Assembly: GCA_034509425.1 (NCBI GenBank)
Contig: JAVTVJ010000984.1
Span: 1 to 64,000 of the forward strand
DNA from: Eopsaltria australis
Taxonomy: Eukaryota; Chordata; Aves; Passeriformes; Petroicidae
Direction of reading: 5' to 3'
Length of the DNA: 64,000 nt
This document shows positions 10,500-22,016 of this stretch, in pieces; the stretch's first letter is position 1; the number at the start of each line of letters is the position of its first letter. Under the pieces are notes generated by a model. The model did no database searches, was not told where the DNA came from, and saw only the letters and a program-made list of their open reading frames with translations. Made by a program: the position numbers and the translations under genes.

Positions 10500-11600
10500 A
10501 CCTCTGGCCACGCGAATTCTCTCGCACACTCCCGGGGACACGGCAGCCACCTCTGTGCCACCGACAGCAAGCGGGACGAGGCAGCGCTGCTCCGGCAGCG
10601 CCTCCTGCCCAGGCAGCAGCGGCAAGGAGAGCGCGGGCAGCCGCTCCCGCAGCGGCCTCAGCCCAGCGGCAGCACGGGCCGGACACGGCACAAGGAAGCC
10701 GCCAGAGCCCCCTGCTGCCGCCCCCTCGGCCCACAGCGAGCCCCGAGCCCCGGCAGAAGCGAGCGCGGCTCCCACCTGCGCTGCCGCCGCCTCCGAGCTC
10801 CGCCGATGCCGCCTCCCCGGGCCCCGGCCGCTGCCGCCTCCCCGGGCCCGCACAGACGCTCCGCCCATGCCGCCTCTGCTGCGCCGGGGCCGCCACCGGG
10901 GCCGGCCTTGGCCCCGCTCTGCCCAATGCAAGCGCCACAAGCACGAGTGACATCGGCACAATCACACAATGGCAGCCAGGCCCGCGCTCTGCACACGCCA
11001 CAGCCCCGCCCCGCGCTCTCTGTGCCCCCCGGGCTGGCTGAGGCCAAAGCCGGAGATGAGGAGCAGCCCTGGAACAGGCCCGGGCGCGAGCCGCGATTCA
11101 GCTCCAAACACAAACAAACTTCTCCGCACCTCCCGCCGCGCCTTTGCCAGCCCTGCGTCTTCCGTGCCTCCGGCTCAGCGGGAAGCCCTGCAGCCTCACT
11201 TCTCCTACCCCTAATAGGAACATCAGTGCAGCGCTTGGATTTCCCCCAGAAAGGGAAAACCGCCCCAAACCCCTTGGGCTGAGAGGAAGAGGGGAGAGAT
11301 TTCTGGCAGAAAACTCCAAAAATCGTTTTTTCCCAGCTTGGGAAGAACAAGCCAAACCAAATTGCGGTGGGACCCCACAGCAGGGGCTCTCTGCCGTCGC
11401 AGCTGAAGCCCTCGGTGGCTGCTCCAGGCTGGATGGGCAGACTGGGAGCACTGGGAAGGGGCCCCGGCTCGGGGCGCAGCCCCCGGGGCAGCCCCACGGC
11501 CCCCACGGCAGCTCCAAGGCTCCACCAGCCGGGATGGAACGTGGCAGGGGGAGCAGGGAAAGGGACGGCCCTGCCGACACCGAGGGAACACGAGAGACTG
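10500..11600. promoter_or_regulatory. CpG-rich tract 1, possible promoter island
   Basis: Long run of GC-rich sequence with many CpG dinucleotides. Open frames here exist on several strands at once, as expected from base composition, and none resembles a known protein. It could be the CpG island of a gene whose exons I cannot see. Confidence 0.35.
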
Positions 11601-11694
11601 GGGCCACTTCACAAGCAGTTAATGCAAAAGATAAAATCATAAGGAAGACAAAAGCAGCAGCAACTCTGGCACCATAGCACAGGGCCACACAAGG

Positions 11695-11835
11695 ACATGT
11701 CCCATTGCACTGGGGTGACGCTGGCCCGATGCCAGGCACCCCCCAAAGCCGCTCTGTCCCTGCCCTCCACAGCCGCACAGGAGAGAGGAAATGTAACCGA
11801 GGGTTCATGAGTTAAGGACCAGGAGAGATCCCTCA
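11695..11835. repeat. Duplicated segment shared with 44930-45065
   Basis: About 130 bases, including gatgccaggcacc and the following tctgtccctgcc tract, match 44930-45065 in the same orientation. At 45 kb the segment lies between the class II promoter and zinc-finger c2; here no class II promoter remains. Confidence 0.6.
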
Positions 11836-12290
11836 TCAAACACCGTCACAGGTAAAACAGGCTCGAAATTGGAGATATCAATTGAATTTATTGTTTAATA
11901 ACGCAGAGCAAGATAAGGAGAAGTAAAATAAATCCGTAAGTACATCTTTCCCCATCCCTCCCTCTTTCCCCACAAACCTCCGGGAGGGGGACAAAGGCTG
12001 CGGGGGAGCAAAAAGAGAATAATCACGAGGTAATAGGAAAAAAAAAAAAACTTTACAAAATAATTAAGGATAAAGATACATTTAAAAAAAAGTGTTAAAT
12101 GAAATAGTATAAAATACAAATGAAAAAGGAAAATAATGTCAGAGCTTTTTCTCCTGGGACTTTGGGTTTCTTCTCCGAACTCTGAGCTGCATCTGAGTCA
12201 GAAACCACTGGGCTGGAGAGACTTTGCTGCTAAAGGGCTTCATAGTGCCAAAATTAAAGTGTCGAGTATCAAAGAATATTTTGAAATTAC
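11836..12290. other. A-rich stretch, no gene
   Basis: AT-rich sequence with homopolymer A runs and several AATAAA-like words. Nothing coding is recognised. Confidence 0.5.
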
Positions 12291-12369
12291 GGAAGTCCCA
12301 GCGCCCTTCTCGTATTCCCTCGTCTGAAGCTGAAAGCGGAGCTCCACTTGTGCCTCTGCTTTGTAAGGA

Positions 12370-13480
12370 TGAATGTCAAAATTCGCCGCAATGCCCGGTT
12401 CCCTCCCTCCTCTGCCCAGCGCTGCAGGGAGAGGGGATGGGAGTTACGGTCGGTTCGTGCCGCTGCTTCGGCGCCAGGGACGGGAATCCTTGCCCTGCTC
12501 CGGCGCGGGGTCCCTCGCATGGGGTCAGTCCTTGCCCTGTCCAGCGGGGGGTCCCTCCCCAGCCGTGCGGTCACTCCTCGGCCCGGGGCAGTGGCGGGGC
12601 AGCCGCGCTCCGGCCCCGGCAGCGGCACGGCCGCTTCGTGCCGGGCCGGAGCGGCAGAAGAAGCCGGGCGGCGGCGGGGGCTGAATCCCGTCCGCAGCAA
12701 GAAGAACAAGAAGGGGCCGGGGCCGCCTGCGGTGTCGGATCGCCGGCAGCAGCCGCGGGGAGGCCTCGGGGAGCGGCGGCGGGCGGGGCCCTGTTGGAGC
12801 CGCCCCGAGGGATTTGTGCCTCCCCTGAAGGGTCCCTGAAGGAGCCGCTGCGCGGGACCGGCGAGGTGGGAACGACAGAAAATACAGAGAAGAGAATAAA
12901 ATGCAATGAAAGAGCCGCACCAAGGACGTCTCCCCTGCCCGCATCTGGAGGAGATGCACGGAGGGCCATGCGGGAGGTGAATAAAATAAAATAGAGTGAA
13001 TAGAGTAAAAGAGAATAAAAAACTGAACCGACAGGTTCCTGGAGCCCAGTGTCACTGTAGGAGCCGCAGCGAGGGACGGGCAGGGAGCGGCTCGGATCGA
13101 GCCCCTCCGGCTGCGCCACGAGCGGCGACCCCGCGGGACCGCGCCGGGGCCGAGCGGCGGCGGCAGCCGGAGCCGGGGAAGCGGCTTCGAGCGGCGGAGA
13201 CGAGCGGGGTGTTCGCAGCCAACTCCGCTCAGCCCGCAGGCACCGGGGAGGTTCCGGGGGTTGTTCCCACCCAGTTCCGCTCAGCCCTCACGCACCGCGC
13301 TGGGGCCGCCGCGCACTCTTCAACCCCGGCCGCCTCGACGGCCCGGGCCCCGCGGCTCCCGCTGCCACCGCCTGGGCCCCGCGGAGCCCGGAAACTTATG
13401 ATCTCCTCTGCCCCCAGTCCCTCCGGGGCACCGCCGGGCAGTAGCGCAGCTCCCGGGGCTGTGTCCCGGCACCGGCTGCT
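12370..13480. promoter_or_regulatory. CpG-rich tract 2, possible promoter island
   Basis: GC- and CpG-rich sequence broken only by an A-rich stretch at about 12880-13030. Overlapping long frames on both strands look compositional. No known gene is recognised. Confidence 0.35.
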
Positions 13481-14140
13481 GCCACAGGGCACGGGGCTGC
13501 CGCACTTGGGTATTAAACCCGACACATTTGGGGAGGGGGGGCAGCCCCAGAAACCAGGACTTTGCCCTCGAGAGCTTGGAGCTGCACGAAGGGGATAAAG
13601 GATCCCCTGCAACCACCAATGCCCCCAGCAGTGGCTCTGCCCCCCTAAGAACGAGGTTGTGTTTGGGACAGGTCAGATGGCTGGGATGGGTCTGCAATGA
13701 GACAGCCACGTGTTGGGATGAAGAGCTTGGGGCGATCCCGTCACTGAGGAGGTTTTGGGGCACCATCCAGTCCTGAGGGATGAGTGATTGGGAGAGGGGG
13801 GACACATCTGGATCTGACACTGGATTGGGGCCCCACAGGGAAGGATGAGGAGAGCCCGTATTAGGGGAGATCCTGAAGCTTTCCTAGTTTTGGGGGGTTA
13901 TAAACAGCTTTGGGGGATTTCCCGGTCATTTTAGGGCACGGAGGTGGCCACTTTCCACCAATTTGAGGGGTTCTAAAAGGCTCGTGGTGGACCCACTTTG
14001 GTGGGTTCTGATGCCGGCCGCCCACGCTTTGAACTGGTCCGGACTGGTGCTCCCAGTGCCGCGCGGGGCGGGGCCGTGGGGACCCTCCCAGGGCACAGCG
14101 CGGCTGCTTTGGGGCTGGCGGCACCTGCCCGGCGCTGGGG

Positions 14141-14225
14141 ATGGGGCGTGTGGGGGGAGCTGGGCCTGGACTGGTGCTACTGGTGGTGCTGGGAGCTCAC
14201 CTGTCTGGAGGCTAGCGGGACTCGG
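14141..14225 (+). pseudogene. Orphan MHC class II beta exon 1 with in-frame stop
   Basis: The plus strand has ATGGGGCGTGTG and a hydrophobic leader, as in the class II beta gene at 44486-44569. The 85-base length is the one expected for this exon (one base into a codon), and a donor follows (GTGAAC). The sequence upstream (14034-14075) also matches the class II 5' flank. Codon 25 is TAG, inside the leader. No exon 2 lies downstream; sequence leading to zinc-finger b follows. Confidence 0.75.
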
Positions 14226-14879
14226 GTGAACCTGGGCGTCTGAGGGGTGTGGTGGGGACGATGGGAAAATAATGAGAGCGGGCAAAAAAGGCAGGAAGAG
14301 AGCAGGAAATCGGAGCTGGAATTCCCAGAGTAGGAGTCCAGCCCAGGGGTCTCCAGCCGGACTCCCCCTCAGCAAGCGGCTCCCACAACCCCTCACTCTG
14401 CCCTCAGAATCCTTTGGGATCCCCCATCAATCTCTGCATTCCTTCCTCCAAGATCTCCAGGCTCCTGAGGTGAGACCAAAGGGCTCCAAGTCCCCAGCTA
14501 GAGTGAGCACAACCCCCACGGTTTTTTCTCCACACAAAAATTTTCCCTCTTTTTCCCTTCTCGGATTCCCCCACCGCGGATGGGAGCAGCCAAGAGCCCA
14601 GCGCTGCCCCGGCCCGAGCGGCCCCAGCTCCATCCCTGCTCCTCCCGCGGGATCCGATGGGTTTCGGGGGGAGGGGAACAAGGGGTGGGCGCTGGGCCTG
14701 GGGGGAGGAGGAGCAGAGATGGAGGAGAGGAGGAGCAGGGATGGATGAAGAGGGATAAAGGAGGAGGGGGAGAACGGGCGGAAGCAGGAGAAGGAAGGAG
14801 TGGAAGGGAAGCGGGAGGAAGAGGAGGGATAGAGGAGGGGCGGGAGCAGGAACAGGAGGAGGAAGAGGAGGCCCCACGT

Positions 14880-14948
14880 GCGTCCACCGTTCCCTGTATC
14901 GGGAGCTCCCCCGCCCCGGAAGCACCGGCCCAAGCCCGCATTCCGCAG
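14880..14948 (+). other. Probable 5' non-coding exon of zinc-finger gene b
   Basis: Ends in gcag followed by gtgacc. Matching segments sit upstream of zinc-fingers c (ending 26094) and d (ending 38427), both with donor GTGAGC. The start of the exon is not defined. Confidence 0.4.
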
Positions 14949-15892
14949 GTGACCGTGGAGCGGGAGCGCGCCCCAAATATCTTGGGCGGTCCCTGGGAGG
15001 GTTTTTTGGGGGTTCCCGCTGGCGGCTCCCGGCAGAGCCCCGGCCGTGGGCGGGGGATGCGGGGTCTCCCCCCGCATGAGGGTTGGTCTCCCTGAGTCAG
15101 GCTCGGGATCCACGTGGCGATCGCCCGGTGCCGGCGGGGCATGAGGAAGACACCGGTTTTGGGGAACCCCCGGGAGAGCCGGGTGTTGGGGAAGCCCGAG
15201 AGCCAGGGATTGGGAAGAGCGGGAAGGGGCGATCCCGGAGCTGGAGGAGCCCCGGCAGGCTGAAGGGAGGAGGAGGATGGAGAGCAGGGGAACCCGGGAG
15301 CCCTTGGACAGTGAAGTGGGGAGCCCGGAAAGGGGGGACCCCTGGGATTCCCGGGACTCCCCCGTTGGCCCAGAGAAGGCAGGAACCCCAGGTAGGGGGG
15401 ACCCCAAAACACTCAGGCCCCCCAGAAGCCCAGAGAGGAGGAAGGACCAGGAGCCCAAAATGGAGAAAGAGAGAAGGGGAACTCTGGGGAGTTTGTTTAT
15501 TTTTTTCACTGAATCTTCGAGCTTTTTGTTTGAATGTGGATCTGTTGGGCTGAATTTTTATTTTTGGGGGGCTGCAGCAGGGGGAGAGGTGAATCTTGTT
15601 GTTTCTGAGGTTTTTTGTGCTAGATGTTGGTGATTTGGTTTTTGTTGGAGGCCGAATATTGATATTTTGGAGGGGTCTTTGCCTGAGTATCAAAATTTTG
15701 GGTCTCTTGGGGCTGTGTCTTGATATTTGAGTGGGTTTTTCTGCTGGATCTTAATATCTTGGAGGTTTTTTTGGGCACAAGATACCTGGTGACTTCTGGA
15801 GATGGAGTTGGGCAGGAGGAGCCCCCAACTCAACACACTCACTCCTTGTTTTCCCCCCAAAGCAGGATTTATCAATTCCAAGCCTTGGCTGG
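14949..15892 (+). other. Intron and upstream region of zinc-finger gene b
   Basis: G-rich sequence shared with the upstream regions of zinc-fingers c, d and c2 (about 26100-26840, 38430-39280, 45712-46460). An acceptor (ccaaagcag) ends at 15864, opening the last exon. Confidence 0.5.
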
Positions 15893-16708
15893 ATGGAGGA
15901 GGAGGCTTTGAGGAAGAGGAAGAATCTTGCAGAAGAGGCCGTTTTGTGCGGCTTCAGGGCACAGAAACCCAGTGGGGAGGAGGAAAAGCCCCGGAGATGC
16001 CGCACGAGGAGGGGCTGCAAACCCAGACCAGGGAGCTGCGAGGAGGAAAGACCCTCCCTGTGCCAGGAAGGCGGTCGGAGATGCAGGCAGAGCTCAGAGC
16101 TGGGGGAGAAGGGAGGTGGGGAGAAGCCCCACAAGTGTCTGGAATGTGGGAAGGCCTTCAACTACAGGTCTGAGCTGATCCGGCACCAGATGATCCACAC
16201 TGGAGAATGGCCCTACGAGTCTGGGGAATGTGGGAAGAGCTTCAGAGACAGCTCTGGCCTGATCAAGCACATGAGGATCCACACTGGGGAAAAGCCCTAC
16301 GAGTGCTTGGAATGTGGGAAGAGCTACAGCGAGAGATCCAGCCTGATCCAGCACCAGAGGATCCACACTGGGGAACGGCCCCATGAGTGTGGGGAATGTG
16401 GGAAGAGCTCCCAGGGCAGCTCTGACCTGAGGGCACGTCAGCTCATCCACATCAGGGAGAGGCCCTACGAGTGTCCTGAGTGTGGGAAGAGGTTTCAGAC
16501 CAGCTCCAATCTCCTCGTGCATCAGCGGATTCACAGAGAGGAGAGGCCCTTCCGCTGCCCCGACTGCTGGAAGGGCTTCAAACACAACTCCTCCCTCGTT
16601 CAGCACTGGCGCATCCACAGTGGGGAGAGGCCCTACGAGTGTCCCCAGTGTGGGAAGAGATTCTCCCAGAGCTCAACCTTGACCAAACACCAACGGAGGT
16701 ACCACTAA
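15893..16708 (+). CDS. C2H2 zinc-finger protein b
   Basis: Open frame of 271 residues starting at the ATG at 15893, in the exon that opens at 15865. An N-terminal charged part of about 80 residues, without KRAB or SCAN, leads to seven C2H2 units with TGE-type linkers. Two units are damaged: finger 2 has its first cysteine changed to Ser, and finger 4 has its first zinc histidine changed to Arg. The last finger has an H-x4-H spacing. Five units look able to bind zinc, so it is probably a nuclear DNA-binding protein. Behind the stop (16706-16708) lies a further decayed finger, as in all family members here. It could be expressed, or be in early decay. Confidence 0.8.
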   Translation: MEEEALRKRKNLAEEAVLCGFRAQKPSGEEEKPRRCRTRRGCKPRPGSCEEERPSLCQEGGRRCRQSSELGEKGGGEKPHKCLECGKAFNYRSELIRHQMIHTGEWPYESGECGKSFRDSSGLIKHMRIHTGEKPYECLECGKSYSERSSLIQHQRIHTGERPHECGECGKSSQGSSDLRARQLIHIRERPYECPECGKRFQTSSNLLVHQRIHREERPFRCPDCWKGFKHNSSLVQHWRIHSGERPYECPQCGKRFSQSSTLTKHQRRYH

Positions 16709-16859
16709 GGGAAGCCCTGTGAGTGCCCTGAGTGTGGGAAGAACTTCGTGCGCTGCTCCAGCTCCATCCCCCATGGGAGGATCTGCGTTGGATGATCCCC
16801 AGCAACCCCGCTGGCTGCCCTGTCCCTGGGGCTGTTCTTGGAAGGTTCTGACACCCCGA

Positions 16860-17120
16860 TCAGCGTGCTACATGTCCCCCTGCAATATGCAGATACACCC
16901 AAGTTTTTTTTTAATTAGTAAAACCAACCAATATTCTTAATTTTGTTAAGTCCTTCTTCTTTTTCTCTAAGTTCAGGAATTTAACACAGTCTTGGCTGAG
17001 CAGCAGTCTGTGTCAATTAGTACAATTTTCTAGAAGTGATGGTTTCTTTCGTTACTTCCTTTCCCACAAGTCGCTGGCCCTGTCTAAAGCAGATTCCCAT
17101 GGTTTGTTTGTAAAGTCACA
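16860..17120. repeat. Interspersed repeat family R, copy 2 (inverted)
   Basis: Reverse complement of the family R core, directly after the 3' region of zinc-finger b. Its twin in the right arm is at 55000-55250. Confidence 0.6.
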
Positions 17121-17144
17121 TTCATTTCATTCCTCTCCCCCGGC

Positions 17145-17206
17145 AGTGCCAGAGCCCCTCCCCTTTAGGCCCTCACTGCCAGAGCCCCTCCCCTTTAGGC
17201 CCTCGA
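17145..17206. repeat. Tandem duplication of about 31 bases
   Basis: The unit tgccagagcccctccccttt plus aggccctc occurs twice here but not in tandem in the right arm, so it arose after, or was lost since, the inverted duplication. Confidence 0.7.
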
Positions 17207-17792
17207 AGCTGCCACCAAATGCAAGTCCAGGCTGGAATCTCCCCGCCCGCAGCCTCCAGCACCCACCCTGTCCTGGGCTGGGCCTGGGCTGGTGGCAGCA
17301 AGCCCGACAGAAACCAGCACCCACGGAGCCACCAGCGCCGTGGGCTTAGAACCAGGCAAGGGACGCTTTGGTTTGCAGGGGTGGAAGGGCTGGGGCTCCT
17401 CCCATGCCCCTCTTTGACTCGGTTGAGGATTCAATTTCCTGGATGCTGTGGGAGGGGATAAAGGTGAGGTTTTCCTCCAGCACTGGGCAGGTTTTTCCCT
17501 TGCATGGAGTGCTTGGGCCTTGCCTGGGCCCCTTGTGCCCTCCTGCAGAACCAGTGGCATTTTCCAGCACACCCGGTTTGTAACCAAGAGTCGGGTGAAG
17601 CCGAGAAGGCTCTGGGCGCCTCCTTCCAGGCTGACTCTGCAGATGCTGAGGCTGCTCTGGGCTGTGCCAGGGCTCTGCTGGGGCTCAGCTCTGGGCAAGG
17701 CTGGGCCCCCTCTCCCCTTGCATTGCTCCAGGCAGCTGAGTCACAGGGGGAGAGGGAAGGGACACTCAAGGGAGTTGAGCTTTAACAGAGTT

Positions 17793-17798
17793 TTTATT
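17793..17798 (-). terminator. Poly(A) signal of left PAK3-like gene
   Basis: AATAAA on the minus strand 143 bases past the stop codon at 17941-17943. The same signal in the right arm is at 54349-54354. Confidence 0.7.
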
Positions 17799-17814
17799 CA
17801 AAAAGCGACCAGAA

Positions 17815-17930
17815 CAAACAGGGTGTTCTAACTCCCATAAGCAACTAGCAGTGCTAACTACCATAACTAACTAGTTATCCTAACTACCATAACTAATAGC
17901 ATGTCCTGACTACTGTAACAAACAGCTCTC
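17815..17930. repeat. Short tandem repeat in the PAK3-like 3' untranslated region
   Basis: Units like taactaccataactaactag repeat several times; the counterpart is 54210-54315. The arrangement of units differs between arms. Confidence 0.75.
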
Positions 17931-17940
17931 CTCAAGTTTT

Positions 17941-18030
17941 TCATCTGCTCCGCTGCTCCCTCAATTGCTTGGCTGCAGCGATCAGAGGGGTCAGGCTGGA
18001 GAGAGGCTCGGCTGATGATAAAAATGGGTG
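17941..18030 (-). CDS. PAK3L: PAK3-like last kinase exon (left)
   Basis: Thirty codons including the stop, with the conserved PAK C-terminal SSLTPLIAAAK. Acceptor tttgggcag. In the right copy the fourth codon TTA is TGA. Confidence 0.85.
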   Translation of the reverse strand, partial: HPFLSSAEPLSSLTPLIAAAKQLREQRSR

Positions 18031-18481
18031 CTGCCCAAAGGATAAAAAAGAAAGAAATGAATCATTCCTTCCCAGAGTCGAGTTCCTCACAGGCTCTGTT
18101 GCAACAGGACAAAGGGGAATGGTTGGAAACTCAAGAGAGGGAAGCAGGCTCAGATCAGATCTAAGGAAGAACTTTTTTCACCAGGGGAGTGGGGAAACAC
18201 AGAGAGAGGGTGCCCAGAGAGGTGGGAGGTGCCTCCTCCCTGGAAACATCCAAGCTCAGGTCAGGCAGGGCTCTGAGCCACCTGATCTGCTTGAAGATGT
18301 CCCTGCTCACTGAGGGCACCTGGTGCAGATGGCCTCGAAAGGACCCTGTCAAGCCAAAGCAGGCGAGGATTCTGCTCACTTTGTACGTGAGAAGCAGTGA
18401 GATTGGAGATGATGGGAGGGGTCCCCACAAGAAAACCCCTCCCTGGCGCTGCTGTTTCCCCTGCAGCCGCTTTGCACTCAC

Positions 18482-18619
18482 CTGCAGCAGCTCCTGGGCT
18501 GAGCAGCGCCGCTCCTCGTGCGGCTCCAGGCTGCACTCGAGGAAGTCCCGCAGCAGAGCCGACAGGCGCCAGGGCTCCTGCAGCTGCGGGGTCCCGTTCT
18601 GCCGGATCAGAGCGCGAGC
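18482..18619 (-). CDS. PAK3L: PAK3-like exon with NGTPQL to ELLQ (left)
   Basis: C-terminal lobe, 138 bases; acceptor cctgcag and donor GTGAGT both canonical. The equivalent acceptor is lost in the right copy. Confidence 0.85.
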
Positions 18620-19524
18620 CTGCAGGAGAAGCAAACACAGCGCTCTGCCAGCTTCCTTCACACCCACGAGTGCTCACAGCGAGCCCGGGTTCTCAGGCCC
18701 TGCTCCAGGGGCAGTTTCCTCCCTGGCACAGATGCTGCTCACAGCTCATTTTTCTATGCCGGCCAAAACAAGCAAACCCTGATGCAGCCACGGCAATTGC
18801 AACACCCAAATGATCTTGCCCTGAGAGCCAATTTCATGGGCTGACTTTGTCAGTAGGAACCTCCATCAGAAATAGCCCATTTTGCTTCTCCAAATACAGA
18901 CACAGCTTTACAGGCCATTTTCAGGGGTCAGTGTGGCCTGCCTGTGTTATTTCAAAGGATTCTACATCAAATGCATCTCTGCAGTGCCACTGACACTCAA
19001 GGAAATGCATTCCTGATGTCCCATCCCAGGAACTGCCAGGCAAGGAACAGGAGGTTTGGGCTGCTGAAAGCTCAGGCTTGGGGACATGGAGAAAGTAGCC
19101 TGGACTGGGAAAGAAATACGTGAGACTGTGGGGATGTTAAACAATCATCTTCATGTTTTAGACAAGTTTCCCAGTGAGAAGGGTCAGGGGGGAGTTAATC
19201 TCACAAAATCTCTTTCAGAAACTCCTTCAGAAAACTTGTTGGGTTTGGGTGTGGGTTTTGGGGTTGGTTTGGGGTTTATTTGCAAGAGAACATTAGAGCT
19301 GATGCGCTTGATCCCTGTTTTCAGCTCATCCTCACAGACGGAAGGGCTGCAACAACTTAAAACCCAAAGCAAACTCTGGAGACTGCAGAACCTTGGTCTG
19401 TGTTCAGGCCCGAGTCCTCTGGGAATTCCCTTCCTGATGTGCAGAAACCTCCAGCTGCTCCTCCCCGGGCAGGGTCACTCTGTGCTCACAGGCCTCTGCC
19501 AGCTCTGGAGAATTTGCCTCTTAC

Positions 19525-19721
19525 CATGGCCCGCGTTTGCTTGGAGTAAGGAGGTTCTCCTTCCACCATCTCGATGGTCACAATGGCAAAGGACCAGATG
19601 TCCACCTTGGGGCCATAAGGAGAACTGGTGACAACTTCTGGGGCCATGCAGTGAGCAGTGCCCACCATGGAGCTGGGCTGCTCCTGCTCAGGGCTGAGCT
19701 GAGCGCAGAGGCCAAAATCAG
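19525..19721 (-). CDS. PAK3L: PAK3-like exon with DFG and APE motifs (left)
   Basis: 197 bases, from ADFGLCAQ to the GEPPY region. In the activation loop the phospho-acceptor position has Ser (PSSMVGT) where PAKs have Thr, and PYWMAPE reads AHCMAPE. Splice sites are canonical (ccccag; GTAAGA). Confidence 0.85.
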
Positions 19722-20141
19722 CTGGGGACAGAAACAAACACTGTCAAAGGCAGCTGGAATGAGGAAAGCAAGCACAAAGATTCCCCACTCTCAGTCTGAG
19801 GATGCAGTGCTGGGATCCAGCTGGGCAAGTCCTCAGGGCTGTAGCCAAGGAAAGGTGGAAGTGGAGCCTTAAAGAAAGCCTCAGCTTTCATGCAGTGGCT
19901 TTTGCTGATTCCCTTGAAGCTTCAGATTCCAACTGGCACCCCTCTGGAAGGGACATCCCTAGAGCAAAGGCACTGCTGCCACCCTGCTCCTCTGCTGAGC
20001 TCTCTGCACGGGGCAGCCGCTCTCAGCTGGCAGCAGGGGCCGGGCAGGGCCACCAGCAGCACTTGTGGGGCTCTGGCCGTCACTGGGGAGCAGCCCCACA
20101 GCCGCAGCCTGGGAGCGCCGTGCCTGCCCAGGAACACCCAC

Positions 20142-20241
20142 CCAGCTTGACAGAGCCGTGCATTCCCAGAAGGATGTTGAAGCTCTTCAGATCCCTGTGG
20201 ATCACCCGCTTGGAGTGGAGGAAATCCAGGGCCTGCAGACA
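20142..20241 (-). CDS. PAK3L: PAK3-like catalytic-loop exon (left)
   Basis: 100 bases encoding [10 protein letters not shown] through [14 protein letters not shown]. The catalytic Asp and the Asn of the loop are present. Donor GTGGGT. Confidence 0.85.
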
Positions 20242-20634
20242 CTGAGAGAGGACAAGAAACACGAGGGTAGAAGTCAGTGGCCGGAATATCTCACACAAGA
20301 AAGGAGAGTTCGGGATTCTGCCAGCAGCAGCTTTGCTGTGCCAGGCCAGGAGTGCAGGGCAGACAAGCTTCAGGCAAAGGGTTCAAGGCAAAGCTGAGAA
20401 CAGCAAATCAAATAAAATACAGACAGAGAGTTCTACAAGAGCAGGGAAGAGGACAAGGAAAGAGTAGAAGTGCAGTGATGCTGGCAGGCCGTTCAATTCA
20501 GAGGCTCCTTCTGCTGCAGCTCATCAAAACAACCCAGGAACAAAGCTGTGAGCATGAAGCCACTCCTGTTCTCACGGCCTGCTTGGAAGGAGCAGCATGT
20601 CCCAGCCATGGGAAGCACAAGCAGGATCCCTCCC

Positions 20635-20752
20635 CTCCCGACTGACAGCCGCCATCTCTCCTTCAGCCATGCGTGTCTGCCTGACAACGTCCTGCAAAGT
20701 TCCTCCATCCATGTATTCCATTACCAGCCAGAGATCTCCATCTACAAGGAAG
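20635..20752 (-). CDS. PAK3L: PAK3-like hinge exon (left), donor lost
   Basis: 118 bases encoding [20 protein letters not shown], the hinge and helix D region. After the expected end (CGGGAG) the sequence is GGGAGG, so the donor GT is absent. A GTCAGT twelve bases inside the exon is in phase. Confidence 0.75.
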
Positions 20753-21380
20753 CTGGAAGAGGAAAACAATGGCACGGAGATGAACGTGCACGGCTCAATT
20801 CCCCCATGGAAAAGCCTCCAGTGGGGTTTTGTTTGCAGGTCACTTGTAAATGAGGCCAGGCTCAGATGGAGAGACATTCCTGCCAGGCTGCACAGTCCTT
20901 GGGATCTGCACAGTGTGAAGGAGAAGGAGACACCTGTGAAAAAGGAGAGGCCTTAGATGGCAAGCAAGTGCAAAATGCAGTTTAGCAACAGCCCAGATCA
21001 ATGTGGAAGCACAGCACTCGGCCCCAGCTGGTTCAGCATCTGAACTCATCAGTGCCACCATTGCCTCCAGAACGAGGCAGCACAACTGCCAGAGTTATCC
21101 AGGGGAGGAGGCCATGCAGCACTTGGCACAAAAGTGGTCAAGTGTTTGGGAAACCTTGCAGAAAGTCCCTTCAGAACCTGGCAGGGCCATTGAAAAATGG
21201 GCAAATGAGGCGTTTCTGGAAACAAGAACCTGCTCTTCCTGGCATCTGCAGCAATGGAGAAGAGTTGGGGAGAAGGAGCCAAGGGAAATAATTTCTGCCA
21301 TGGTTTATCAGCACTTGGCCTAAGACACAGAAAACGGGGTCAGCTTGAAGGGAAAACCAAAGCAAAGCAACAAAAGCACA

Positions 21381-21412
21381 CAGAGGGAGGGAGGGAGGGA
21401 GGGAGGGAGGGA
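21381..21412. repeat. (GGGA)n microsatellite in PAK3-like intron
   Basis: About seven to eight gagg units. The right arm has only about three (50736-50752). Confidence 0.85.
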
Positions 21413-21536
21413 ACTGCCAGGCTGTTGTTTTGGGAAGATACGGCCGGGTCAGGCTTTTTCCAACCAGGCTGCAGGCTACGGATGGCAGAAAAGATGAACT
21501 CAGGGCCCGTGCAGGGATAAGAGCTGAAGCACTCAC

Positions 21537-21646
21537 CTGTCCAAGGAGCTGACAATGTTGGGGCTCTTCAGGTCCTTCAGGACCAGGACCTCATTCACAG
21601 CTCATTGCCTGTTCTGCCCCCTGAGACTCATTTTCTTTATGGCCAC
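21537..21646 (-). pseudogene. PAK3L: PAK3-like lysine exon (left) with TGA
   Basis: 110 bases encoding VAIKKM through PNIVSSLD. The ATP-anchoring lysine and helix C glutamate are present, but codon 15 is TGA at 21602-21604. Splice sites are intact. Confidence 0.9.
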
Positions 21647-21949
21647 CTGAAGGGACATTGCAGAGCTTTAGCTGGAGGAGTCTGTGGCAGGAGGCCACAG
21701 CAACCACGGAGCGACTCTTTGTGGAGGGACAGAGCTGGGCTGGGCCAAAGTGCCCTGGGATGGGACACCAGAGCTCAGCAAGTGCCATTCCTACAGCCCT
21801 TTGCTCTGCTGGCTGGGGCCCGCCCACAGGACACGTGGCCAGAGACATTTGGCCTTGGAAGCCCTGCGGAAATTGTCCCTCAGCTGTCAGCCTCAAAGCT
21901 CCAACAACATTCTCTGCACCTACAGCCTTCTCTAATGGCCTTCGTTTAT

Positions 21950-22016
21950 AATCATCATCATCATCATCATCATCATCATTATTGTTGTTGTTGTTATTAT
22001 AATTATTATTATTCAA
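21950..22016. repeat. (ATC)n/(TTG)n/(TTA)n compound microsatellite
   Basis: Long run of trinucleotides in a PAK3-like intron. The right arm counterpart (50158-50200) is much shorter and of different composition. Confidence 0.9.

Noticed and set aside
10431..11282. 283-codon and several overlapping frames in CpG tract 1
   Set aside because: Base composition alone removes stop codons; Arg/Ala/Pro-rich, no domain, both strands open.
14427..15509. 360-codon minus-strand open frame
   Set aside because: Low-complexity Pro/Ser/Leu translation of a purine-rich tract; overlapping long frames on both strands and no domain. It lies upstream of zinc-finger b.
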